Source of the DNA: Acidobacteriota bacterium
GTDB lineage: Bacteria; Acidobacteriota; Vicinamibacteria; Marinacidobacterales; Marinacidobacteraceae
Length of the DNA stretch: 64,000 bases
Assembly (NCBI GenBank): GCA_022826825.1
Contig: JAJDUD010000059.1
Location: 1 to 64,000, forward strand
Direction of reading: 5' to 3'
The position numbers and the translations under genes are program-made. Positions 35,842-42,618 of the stretch are shown here, piece by piece; position 1 is the stretch's first letter; every line of letters begins with the position of its first letter. Below the pieces are notes generated by a model. It did not search any database, was not told the DNA's origin, and saw nothing but the letters and a program-made list of their open reading frames with translations.

Positions 35842-36135
35842 TCACCGCTCATACAGGTCGTCACGCTTCCAGTTCCGAGTGCCGCAATCATCCCGGGTCG
35901 TACGGGGCGGAGTCGCGACGGGGCGCGGAATCCGGGAGAGACGGATGAGTCGCTGGATCGCTTCGGCACGCTCACGGGCGGCATCCCCCGCGGCACGTCG
36001 GAGAGACGGACATCCATCGGCATACGCCGCCAAGTGATCGCACAGCACGGCTTCCACGGTGGTGTCTTCCGCCAGCGCCCGGATACAAGCCCTCCGGAAC
36101 ACTTCCGAATCCATCGTGATCGTCAGGAACGACAC
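35842..36135 (-). CDS. Ribbon-helix-helix antitoxin of a VapBC-like pair (toxin missing)
   Basis: A 97-aa protein from the GTG at 36135, preceded by GGTGGAG. SFLTITMDSEVFRRACIRALAE and VEAVLCDHLAAYA match small RHH antitoxins that begin with TLTITID...RRAR..A and pair with PIN-domain toxins. The middle is a flexible linker, and the tail NWKRDDLYER fits the toxin-neutralising end of that family. The cognate PIN gene should start at the stop codon. I find no frame with the PIN acidic residues in 35502-35841, so the toxin is absent or destroyed. Two cysteines in the RHH helix are unusual. Confidence 0.7.
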   Translation of the reverse strand: MSFLTITMDSEVFRRACIRALAEDTTVEAVLCDHLAAYADGCPSLRRAAGDAARERAEAIQRLIRLSRIPRPVATPPRTTRDDCGTRNWKRDDLYER

Positions 36136-36210
36136 GTCAACTCCACCGCAAAAGCTGGTTTGCGGCACCGGACTGCGACATGGAGGAAGATCCTTCGCAT
36201 CTGGAGACGG

Positions 36211-36513
36211 TCAGCGCTCCTCCATTCGGGACACGTAGGCGCGCAGGACAGCGTTCATGTGGGTCTGGTAGCGCGGCCCCCGGGCGCGGAACCACTCCAG
36301 TACATCTTTGTCAACGCGCAGCGAGATGGCCCGTTTCGGCGGCGGAACAACAACTGCCTCGCTCCAGAAGTCCGCCGAGAGATTCTGTAGCTCAGGAGGC
36401 GAAGTGCGCTCGATCTCTTCCTCCGACATACGCCGGAGGCGATCGAGGTCAGCGCGACCGCGGCTCGGGACCTTGGGTTGGATCGGTCTTTCTTCCGTAA
36501 GTCTGGCGCTCAT
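36211..36513 (-). CDS. brnA: BrnA-family antitoxin
   Basis: The 100-aa antitoxin of a BrnT/BrnA type II system. The C-terminal ribbon-helix-helix KRAISLRVDKDVLEWFRARG followed by YQTHMNAVLRAYVSRMEE is the BrnA signature. The N-terminal half (RMSEEEIERTSPPELQNLSA) is the segment that contacts BrnT. The ATG at 36513 lies within the end of brnT, giving a 65-bp overlap, so translation is coupled and the order is toxin first, as in known brnTA loci. In the family, BrnA dimers with BrnT repress the shared promoter. Confidence 0.85.
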   Translation of the reverse strand: MSARLTEERPIQPKVPSRGRADLDRLRRMSEEEIERTSPPELQNLSADFWSEAVVVPPPKRAISLRVDKDVLEWFRARGPRYQTHMNAVLRAYVSRMEER

Positions 36514-36763
36514 TCGCGTTGCTCCTTCTGGCAGAAATGATGCGGCGCACGACTCTCCCTTCAAAGGTGCGATCGGTGTACACGACGGTCAAGTGGACTC
36601 CGTCGGCGAGGCCAATGGCGACCACTCGCATTTCTCCGTAGTCGCGCCGACGATCCTCCGTCTCGACGGTGTCACCTCCGAATATCTGGGACGCGAACTC
36701 GAAATCAAACCCGCGCTCCCGGAGTGTGGCGTCATTTTTGTCGGGGTCCCATGAGAACTGCAC
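36449..36763 (-). CDS. brnT: BrnT-family toxin (RelE-like RNase)
   Basis: A 104-aa toxin from the GTG at 36763. The opening VQFSWDPDKNDATLRERGFD matches the BrnT start F.WD..K...N...HG..F, although the usual HG becomes RG here. VVAIGLADGVHLTVVYTDR and RRIISARRSNANERQTY carry the family's C-terminal Arg-rich strand with the catalytic-type arginines. BrnT cleaves RNA and halts growth until BrnA is made. The tail beyond QTYGRKTDPTQGPEPRSR is slightly extended. The codons upstream of the GTG are AT-rich promoter-like DNA, which supports this start. Confidence 0.85.
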   Translation of the reverse strand: MQFSWDPDKNDATLRERGFDFEFASQIFGGDTVETEDRRRDYGEMRVVAIGLADGVHLTVVYTDRTFEGRVVRRIISARRSNANERQTYGRKTDPTQGPEPRSR

Positions 36764-36800
36764 TGTGAGACATACAAAAGTATATACATCCTTGGGTTCG
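36764..36800 (-). promoter_or_regulatory. Probable brnTA promoter/operator
   Basis: On the minus strand, gtatatacttttgtatg lies just upstream of the brnT GTG. TATACT is a good -10 match and gtatatac is a perfect 8-bp palindrome. The AT-richness stands out in otherwise GC-rich DNA. A matching -35 is not obvious. By analogy with other brnTA loci, the palindrome may be part of the BrnA operator. The same short region also separates brnT from the divergent DUF6677-like gene. Confidence 0.4.
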
Positions 36801-36890
36801 ACCTCCTTCCTCGGCGACACCCCGCCGACCAGGGCTGGACGGTCATCCGACGCGACCACGGAACCACCGCCTCCCGGTTACGATTCCGGG

Positions 36891-37355
36891 ATGGTCGAGG
36901 CAGGGGCGCGGGCGAGCGCCCGGCAGCAGCCCCGGGCCGGCAGCCGCGAGGATTCCAACCCGTTGCTGTACTGCGCCTTGGGCCTCGCGGTCCCCGGACT
37001 CGGACACATCGCGCTGGGCCGGCGGGGCACGGGCGCGGTGTTCCTGGTCAGCATCGGACTGCTGTTCGTCTTCGGCATCGGGATGGACGGCGAACTCTTC
37101 CCCTTCGAGGCCGCCGCCCCGCTGACGCTGCTCGCCGGCGTCGCCGAGATGGGAGCCGGGGCCTTCTACGTGGCGGCCCGCATGCTGGGACTCGGCGCCG
37201 GGAACCCCGAAGCGCCCACCTACGAGTACGGGTACGCCTTCCTCATCGTGGCGGGTCTCCTGAACATGCTCGTGATCCTCGACGCCTGGGACATCGCGAC
37301 GGGCGCCAAGGGGTCGGCGGAAGAAGCCGGCGAAGCACCGAGCCCCGGGCGATGA
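36891..37355 (+). CDS. DUF6677-like small membrane protein
   Basis: A 154-aa inner-membrane protein with four hydrophobic segments. LLYCALGLAVPGLGHIALGRRGTG and TYEYGYAFLIVAGLLNMLV (quoted in parts: PGLGHIALGRRG, TYEYGYAFLI, LNMLVILDAWDIATG) resemble the DUF6677 family as I recall it, common in Acidobacteriota, with PGLGH..LGRRG near the start and TYEYG...NLLVILDA.DIA near the end. Function is unknown. The ATG at 36891 was chosen over upstream codons that overlap the brnT promoter. It overlaps the following 56-aa gene by 4 bp, and a nucleoside transporter follows. Confidence 0.7.
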   Translation: MVEAGARASARQQPRAGSREDSNPLLYCALGLAVPGLGHIALGRRGTGAVFLVSIGLLFVFGIGMDGELFPFEAAAPLTLLAGVAEMGAGAFYVAARMLGLGAGNPEAPTYEYGYAFLIVAGLLNMLVILDAWDIATGAKGSAEEAGEAPSPGR

Positions 37356-37522
37356 GTCATTTCGCGGCGCTCGTCCTCTTCGCCGCGCTGGTCTCCCCCG
37401 CCTTCGCCTGCCTCATGCGCGAGGGGTGGGCGGCGCGGCTCCGCTTCACCGCCTGGGCCTTCCTCAGCTTCGTGGGGTTCGCGGTGGGGATCGGCTGGAT
37501 CATGTACCTGGCGGGCGGCTGA
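37352..37522 (+). CDS. 56-aa two-helix membrane protein
   Basis: The ATG overlaps the preceding stop (ATGA), and the frame ends 22 bp before the nucleoside transporter. The product has two hydrophobic segments: FAALVLFAALVSPAFACLM and TAWAFLSFVGFAVGIGWIM. A basic turn (REGWAARLRF) lies between. No family is named here, but the compact overlap, codon use and membrane topology make translation likely. A companion subunit of the DUF6677-like protein is one possibility. Confidence 0.6.
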   Translation: MSHFAALVLFAALVSPAFACLMREGWAARLRFTAWAFLSFVGFAVGIGWIMYLAGG

Positions 37523-37544
37523 TCCGGATCCGCCTGAGCAAGGC

Positions 37545-38750
37545 ATGGCGCTCCTCCCGGTCCTCGGGATCGCGGTCCTGATCGGGATCGCCTGGGCGAT
37601 CTCGACCGACCGGCGCCGCTTTCCCTGGCGGGTGGTCGCCTGGTCGCTCGCGATCCAGGTGGCGTTCGCGCTGCTGGTCCTGAAGAGCTCGGCCGGCGCC
37701 GCGGTGCTCTCCGCGGTCGCGAACGGGGTGGACCTCGCGCTCGAGCAGGCGAACGCCGGCATCGAACTCCTCTTCGGGCCGCTCGCCGACCGGGAGCGCT
37801 TCGGCGTCATCCTCGCGATCTCCGCGCTCCCCGCCATCGTTTACGTGGCGTCGGTGTTCTCGGTCCTCTACTACCTGGGCGTCCTCCAGCTCGCCGTCGT
37901 CGGGATGGCCAAGGTGATGGTCCGCACCTTCGGGACCAGCGGCGCGGAGACGCTCGCCGCCGCCGGCAACGTGTTCATGGGTCAGACGGAGGCCCCGCTG
38001 CTGGTGGCCCCGTATCTCGAACGGATGACCCGCTCCGAACTCCACGCGGTCATGGTCTCGGGGATGGCGACGGTGTCCGGCGGGATGCTCGCCGCCTACA
38101 TCGCGCTGGGCGTGGACGCCCGCTTCCTGCTGGCGGCAAGCCTCGTGAACGCCCCCGCGGCGCTCATGATGGCCAAGATCATCGTTCCCGAAACCGGAAG
38201 GCCCGAAACCGCCGGGCGCGTGGATCACCAGGTCGAGCGCACCGAGGTGAACCTCATCGATGCGGCGGCGACGGGCGCTTCCGCCGGCATGAAGCTGGTG
38301 CTGAACGTGGTCGCGATGCTGATCGCGTTCCTCAGCATCGTGGCGCTCGTCAACCTGCCGCTCGGCGCGGTGGGGCTGTCGCTCTCGGACATTCTGGGAT
38401 GGGTCTTCGCCCCGATCGCCTTCCTGGTGGGCGTTCCGGCCGGCGAGGTCAATATCGTCGCCGCCATGCTCGGCAAGAAGGTCATCCTCAACGAGTTCGT
38501 CGCCTACCTCGACCTGACCGCGCTGAAGGCCGCGGGAACGCTGTCCGCGAAGAGCGAGGTCATCGCGACCTTCGCGCTCTGCGGGTTCGCGAACCTCGGG
38601 TCGGTCGGCATCCAGATCGGCGGCATCGGAGCGATCGCGCCGGGGCGCAAGAAGGACCTGGCCCGCCTCGGCCTCCGGGCCCTCGCCGGGGGAACGCTCG
38701 CGACGCTGGTCACCGCGGCCATCGCCGGGATGCTCGCCGGGACGCCGTGA
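37545..38750 (+). CDS. Concentrative nucleoside transporter (CNT/NupC family)
   Basis: A 401-aa inner-membrane symporter importing nucleosides with H+ or Na+. GAETLAAAGNVFMGQTEAPLLVAPYL carries the CNT signature (G-x-T-E-A-P within the first HP1/TM4 region, here GQTEAPLLV). Later NEFVAYLDLT and SEVIATFALCGFANLGSVGIQ (quoted parts: NEFVAYLDL, TFALCGFANLGSVGIQIGG) match the second helical-hairpin region. The length is standard. Its stop overlaps the GTG of the phosphorylase gene (GTGA), linking uptake directly to nucleoside cleavage. Confidence 0.93.
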   Translation: MALLPVLGIAVLIGIAWAISTDRRRFPWRVVAWSLAIQVAFALLVLKSSAGAAVLSAVANGVDLALEQANAGIELLFGPLADRERFGVILAISALPAIVYVASVFSVLYYLGVLQLAVVGMAKVMVRTFGTSGAETLAAAGNVFMGQTEAPLLVAPYLERMTRSELHAVMVSGMATVSGGMLAAYIALGVDARFLLAASLVNAPAALMMAKIIVPETGRPETAGRVDHQVERTEVNLIDAAATGASAGMKLVLNVVAMLIAFLSIVALVNLPLGAVGLSLSDILGWVFAPIAFLVGVPAGEVNIVAAMLGKKVILNEFVAYLDLTALKAAGTLSAKSEVIATFALCGFANLGSVGIQIGGIGAIAPGRKKDLARLGLRALAGGTLATLVTAAIAGMLAGTP

Positions 38751-39607
38751 AGACCGAAACGGCCGCCCGCCTCCGGGAGGCGGCCGGCGTCGTCCGCCGG
38801 TGGTTCGGGGAGGGGCGGCGCTTTCCCGAAGTCGGGGTCGTCCTCGGTTCCGGACTCGCCGGAGCGGCGGAGGCGGCCTCGGACGCCCGCTCCCTGCCCT
38901 ACCGGGAGATCCCGGGACTCCGGGAATGTTCGGCGCCGGGCCACCGCAGCCGGCTGGTGACCGGCGCCCTGGCCGGCGACTCGGGAACGCGGCTCGAGGT
39001 GGCCATGCTGCTCGGCCGGCATCATCTCTACGAGGGATGGACGCCGGAGGAGGCGGTCTTCGGGGTGCGGCTCCTCGGGACCCTCGGGGTGCGGCGCCTG
39101 GTGCTCACGGCGGCGGTAGGGGCCATCCATTCGGAACTCCGGGTCGGGGACTTCCTGCGGATCGACGACCACCTGAACCTGACGGGCGCGAGTCCGCTCG
39201 AAGGCCCGGAACCGGGGCCGGAACCGCGGTTTCCCGACCTGACGCGGGCCTGGGACGCGGAACTGGGAGCGGCGCTGACGCGGGCGGCCGGTCGGCTCGG
39301 GATGCCGCTGCGGTCCGGGGTCTACGCCGGGGTGCGGGGGCCGCAGTTCGAGACCCCGGCCGAGATCCGCATGCTCCGGACGCTCGGGGCCGACGTGGTG
39401 GGCATGTCCGTGGTGCACGAGGCCATCGCGGCCCGGCACCTGGGGATCCGGCTGGCCGGGCTGGCGTTCGCCTCGAACCTCGCCGCCGGGCTCGGGGACG
39501 GCCCGCTCGACGCGGCCCACGTGAACGAGACCGCGGCCCGGGCGGCGCCGGACCTCGTGCGGCTGCTGGGCGCGGCGGCGGAGGAGCCGGAGTTCCGGGA
39601 AGGCTGA
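38747..39607 (+). CDS. Purine nucleoside phosphorylase (trimeric, PunA-like)
   Basis: Cleaves (deoxy)purine nucleosides with phosphate to base plus (deoxy)ribose 1-phosphate. The 286-aa protein from the GTG at 38747 has VVLGSGLAGA for phosphate, MLLGRHHLYEGWTPEE, and GPQFETPAEIRMLR. DVVGMSVVHEAIAARH carries the base-contacting Glu region, followed by ASNLAAG. These mark the trimeric mammalian-type PNP, specific mainly for guanosine and inosine. The canonical GVIMDHINL patch is divergent here (DFLRIDDHLNLTGASPL). It is coupled to the CNT transporter. The base product would feed the convergent hypoxanthine phosphoribosyltransferase. Confidence 0.92.
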   Translation: MKTETAARLREAAGVVRRWFGEGRRFPEVGVVLGSGLAGAAEAASDARSLPYREIPGLRECSAPGHRSRLVTGALAGDSGTRLEVAMLLGRHHLYEGWTPEEAVFGVRLLGTLGVRRLVLTAAVGAIHSELRVGDFLRIDDHLNLTGASPLEGPEPGPEPRFPDLTRAWDAELGAALTRAAGRLGMPLRSGVYAGVRGPQFETPAEIRMLRTLGADVVGMSVVHEAIAARHLGIRLAGLAFASNLAAGLGDGPLDAAHVNETAARAAPDLVRLLGAAAEEPEFREG

Positions 39608-39639
39608 CGGCCGCAAAACTCACGCCGCCATTCGCGAAA

Positions 39640-39832
39640 GGAGCGCCGGCCTCCAGGCCGGCATCGCTGCGCGACAGCGCAGCGAAACTCACGCCGCCAA
39701 GCGTGCTCGTGGACTGGACCGAGCGGGGATGGCGCCGCGCCATCGGCGTTGTGGGTTGCGCTGCGCGAGGGACTGGCTGGGGGAGTTTCGCCCCGCTCCG
39801 CGGGACGATGCCGGTGTGAACACCGGCGCTCC
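39640..39832. repeat. Inverted pair of 50-bp hairpin repeats (REPIN-like)
   Basis: The left unit (39640-39690) reads ggagcgccggcctccaggcc to gaaactc; the right unit (39781-39832) reads gggagtttcgccccgctccg to ggcgctcct. The spacer is 90 bp. Inner stems differ in sequence but stay complementary (gccggcctccaggccggc versus gccggtgtgaacaccggc). This compensatory change shows that structure is kept. It lies between the convergent phosphorylase and phosphoribosyltransferase genes. Confidence 0.78.
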
Positions 39833-39846
39833 TGGCCGGCCCTCCC

Positions 39847-40389
39847 TCAGAGGGACCCGACGTACGGGAGGTGGCGGTAGCGGCCGGCGTAGTCGAGGCC
39901 GTAGCCCACGAGGAACCTGTCCGGCACGATGAAGCCGGTGAAGTCCGCCTGAACGGTGACCCGGCGGCGGGACGGCTTCGACAGCAGCGCCGCGCAGGCG
40001 ACCGAGCGGGGGGCCGCCGAGCTCACCGCCTCGAGCAGCGCTTCCAGCGCGACCCCGGTGTCCACGATGTCCTCCACGATCAGCACGTCGCGGTCGGTCA
40101 GGGTCTCGGGGTGGTAGAGCTCGACCGCGGGCACGCCGGGCTCGGTGCCGTCGCCGTAGGTCGCGACGCGGCAGAAGTCCACCGTCACCTCGATGCCGCG
40201 GGCGTGGAGTTCGCGAACCAGGTCCGCCGCAAACACGAAGGCGCCGCGGAGCACCACCAGGAGATGCAGGTTGCGGCCCGCGTTCGCCGCCGCGATCTCC
40301 TCCGCGAGGGACTTCACGCGGGCGGCGATGACGTCCGGCGACAGGATTTCGGGCGGATTCGGCGCCGCCTGGCCGCCGGAGGGAGCCAA
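39847..40389 (-). CDS. hpt: Hypoxanthine phosphoribosyltransferase
   Basis: Salvages hypoxanthine or guanine with PRPP to IMP or GMP. The PRPP loop is VLIVEDIVDTGVALEALL, the N-terminal strand block is LLVVLRGAFVFAADLVREL, and VDFCRVATYGDG gives the flexible loop. FIVPDRFLVGYGLDYAGRYRHLPYVG matches the C-terminal base-binding region (quoted parts: PDRFLVGYGLDYAG, RYRHLPYVG). The TTG at 40389 gives 180 aa, the normal size. Upstream in-frame codons belong to the TonB-like gene in another frame. It is 14 bp downstream of that gene and converges on the phosphorylase gene. Confidence 0.92.
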   Translation of the reverse strand: MAPSGGQAAPNPPEILSPDVIAARVKSLAEEIAAANAGRNLHLLVVLRGAFVFAADLVRELHARGIEVTVDFCRVATYGDGTEPGVPAVELYHPETLTDRDVLIVEDIVDTGVALEALLEAVSSAAPRSVACAALLSKPSRRRVTVQADFTGFIVPDRFLVGYGLDYAGRYRHLPYVGSL

Positions 40390-40403
40390 ACCGCGGGCCG
40401 GGG

Positions 40404-41354
40404 CTACCCGGTCGGGAACAGGCCGAAGGTGACGCTGATGACCCCGATCGCCTCGACCGGCTTGCCGTCCTTGAGCGCCGGCTTCCAGCGGTAGAGCAGC
40501 GCGTGCTGGCGCGCCGTCTCGACGCAGACCCGGCAGCCGGACTTGATGACGCCCAGCACCTCGGTCGTCCCGTCCAGCCTGACGAGCACCTGGAGCATCA
40601 CCTCGCCGGTGATCTTGCGGCGGCGCGCCGACTCGGGATACGGCGGCTCCGGCGGTTCGTAGATGAGCGTCGGTTCCACGTCGTAGCCGCCCGGGCTGTA
40701 GGCGCCGCCGCCCGATCCCCCTCCGTACCCGGGGCCGACCCCCCATCCCTGCCCCGTGCCGGTGCCGATGCCCTCGCCGCCGCCGATCCCTCCGCCGGTC
40801 CCGGCGCTGGGCGCCCTGTCCCGGCCCCCGTAGTCACCGAAGTCGTCGAGCGAGAGCCCGGGGAAATCCTGCGCCTGGGGCGAGAACACCCCGCCGAGCA
40901 GGATGTCCGTCAGGTCCGGCTCGTCGGCGAGGTTCTCGAGGTCCTCGAAGCGGAGCGGACGCGGCTTGCGCGGCGCGATGGGCGCTTCGCGCGGCGTCTC
41001 CGGTTCGGCCTCGGGGGTCGCCTGCTCCACCCGTACCGGGATGTAGGCGCTGATGCGCTCCCCGCGGCTGCCCCCACCTCCGCCGCCGCCCCCGGCGCCC
41101 TCGCCGCCGGCCACGCGGAACTGGAAGATGGGGTTGCCCGTCATCCGCTCGTCCGAGCCGTCGAAGATCCCGAATCCCGGGAAGAACAGCAGCGCGGCGA
41201 GCGCCAGATGGAGGGCGGCCGAGACGAGCGCCGACTTCTGCTTCCAGATGGGAACCGAGGAGCCGTAGGCCGCTCCGCCCGCAGCGAGGCCGGCGAGCCA
41301 GCCTGCCGAGCGGCGCACCGGGGCCGTAGCTCCGGTGCCTTCTGCGGTTTCCAT
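40404..41354 (-). CDS. TonB-family C-terminal domain protein
   Basis: A 316-aa inner-membrane protein. After about 45 residues there is one helix (ALVSAALHLALAALLFFPGF), then Gly- and Pro-rich periplasmic spacers including a Gly-rich run. The TonB_C domain follows: PPYPESARRRKITGEVMLQV is its hallmark start, then LVRLDGTTEVLGVIKSGCR, ALLYRWKPALKDGKPVEA and a closing strand VISVTFGLFP. This is a more canonical TonB C-terminus than the protein at 21440-22741. Two nearby Cys (CRVC) in the domain are unusual. No ExbB/ExbD or receptor gene is adjacent. Confidence 0.85.
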   Translation of the reverse strand: METAEGTGATAPVRRSAGWLAGLAAGGAAYGSSVPIWKQKSALVSAALHLALAALLFFPGFGIFDGSDERMTGNPIFQFRVAGGEGAGGGGGGGGSRGERISAYIPVRVEQATPEAEPETPREAPIAPRKPRPLRFEDLENLADEPDLTDILLGGVFSPQAQDFPGLSLDDFGDYGGRDRAPSAGTGGGIGGGEGIGTGTGQGWGVGPGYGGGSGGGAYSPGGYDVEPTLIYEPPEPPYPESARRRKITGEVMLQVLVRLDGTTEVLGVIKSGCRVCVETARQHALLYRWKPALKDGKPVEAIGVISVTFGLFPTG

Positions 41355-41445
41355 GGCGCCCTCTCCGCCTCCTCACCCCAACCAATCAAATGCTAGCAGC
41401 CTGACCAACGTCGCGCGGGAGCCGCGCGCTCCCCCCGAGGCGGCG

Positions 41446-42618
41446 TCAGTCGGTCTTGCCGGAACAGGCGACGGCGTCCAGTACGTGCTCCGTGTGTTCG
41501 CCCTTGAGCGGCGGGGGGAGGCTCGTGGTGTGGTTTTCCCCGTCGAACTGGATCGGGCTTCCGACCAGGCGCAGCGGCCCGATGACGGGGTGCTCGCGGT
41601 CCACCACCATGCCGCGCGCCTTGAGCTGGGGACTGTTCAGGATCTCGGCGACGCTCCGTACCCGGCCGACCGGGATGCCCGCTTCGTCGAGTACGCGTTC
41701 CCACGCGGCCACTCCCCGGGACCGGAAGACCGGCTCCAGCAGCCCGCGCAGTTCGGGCCGGCGGCGGACCCGGTCCGGGTTCTTCTCGAACTCGGGACGG
41801 TCCAGCTCCGGCGCGGCCACCGCGCAGAACCGCTTCCAGAGCGTGTCGTTGCCGACCGCCACGATGACGTGCCCGTCGGCGGCCTCGAAGCTCTCGTAGG
41901 GCGTCAGCGAGGGATGGTTGTTGCCGCTGCGGACCGGTTCCTCTCCGGTCAGCAGGTAGCCCTGCGCCTGGTAGCAGAGCGTCGCCACCACGGAGTCGAA
42001 GAGCGCCACGTCCACCCGCCTCCCGCGGCCGTCCCGCTCCCGCGCGAAGAGCGCCGCGAGGATGCCGGAACTGGCCATCATCCCGGCGCAGATGTCGGCG
42101 AGCGACGCCCCCAGTTTGGTGGGCGGCCCCTCCGGGGGACCCGTGAGGCCCATCCAGCCGGCTTCGCCCTGCATGACGGCGTCGTAGCCGGGCTTCGAGG
42201 AGAGAGGTCCGTACTGTCCGTAGGCGGAGACCGAACACCAGATCAGCCGGGGGTGACGCCCCTGGACCGCTTCGGGAGCGAACCCGAGCCGGGCCATCGT
42301 CCCGGGCCGGAAGTTCTCGACCAGCACGTCGCTGGAGGCGATGAGCCGGGCGAGCGCGGCCGAGCCCTCCCCGGTCTTGAGGTTCAGGACGACGCTCTTC
42401 TTGCCCCGGTTGACCGCGAGGAAATACGCGGCCTCTCCCCCGCCGAAGGGGGGGCCCCAGGTGCGGGTGTCGTCCCCGCCCGGCGGTTCGATCTTGATCA
42501 CCTCGGCGCCGAGGTCGGCCAGCATCATGGTGGCGTAGGGCCCGGCGAGGATCCGGGAGAGATCCAGGACCCGGACTCCCGCGAGCGGAGATCCCCCGCC
42601 GGCCGCGCCCGTGCTCAA
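41446..42618 (-). CDS. CaiB/BaiF (family III) CoA-transferase
   Basis: A 390-aa CoA-transferase moving CoA between carboxylic acids. The TTG at 42618 overlaps the aminotransferase stop (TTGA). PLAGVRVLDLSRILAGPYATM and KIEPPGGDDTR match the N-terminal Rossmann block, and NRGKKSVVLNLKTGEG the CoA loop. GASLADICAGMMASSGIL contains the catalytic-type Asp of formyl-CoA transferase relatives. Only the family can be assigned. Coupling to a class III aminotransferase suggests activation of the oxo- or hydroxy-acid arising from an omega- or beta-amino acid. Confidence 0.9.
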   Translation of the reverse strand: MSTGAAGGGSPLAGVRVLDLSRILAGPYATMMLADLGAEVIKIEPPGGDDTRTWGPPFGGGEAAYFLAVNRGKKSVVLNLKTGEGSAALARLIASSDVLVENFRPGTMARLGFAPEAVQGRHPRLIWCSVSAYGQYGPLSSKPGYDAVMQGEAGWMGLTGPPEGPPTKLGASLADICAGMMASSGILAALFARERDGRGRRVDVALFDSVVATLCYQAQGYLLTGEEPVRSGNNHPSLTPYESFEAADGHVIVAVGNDTLWKRFCAVAAPELDRPEFEKNPDRVRRRPELRGLLEPVFRSRGVAAWERVLDEAGIPVGRVRSVAEILNSPQLKARGMVVDREHPVIGPLRLVGSPIQFDGENHTTSLPPPLKGEHTEHVLDAVACSGKTD

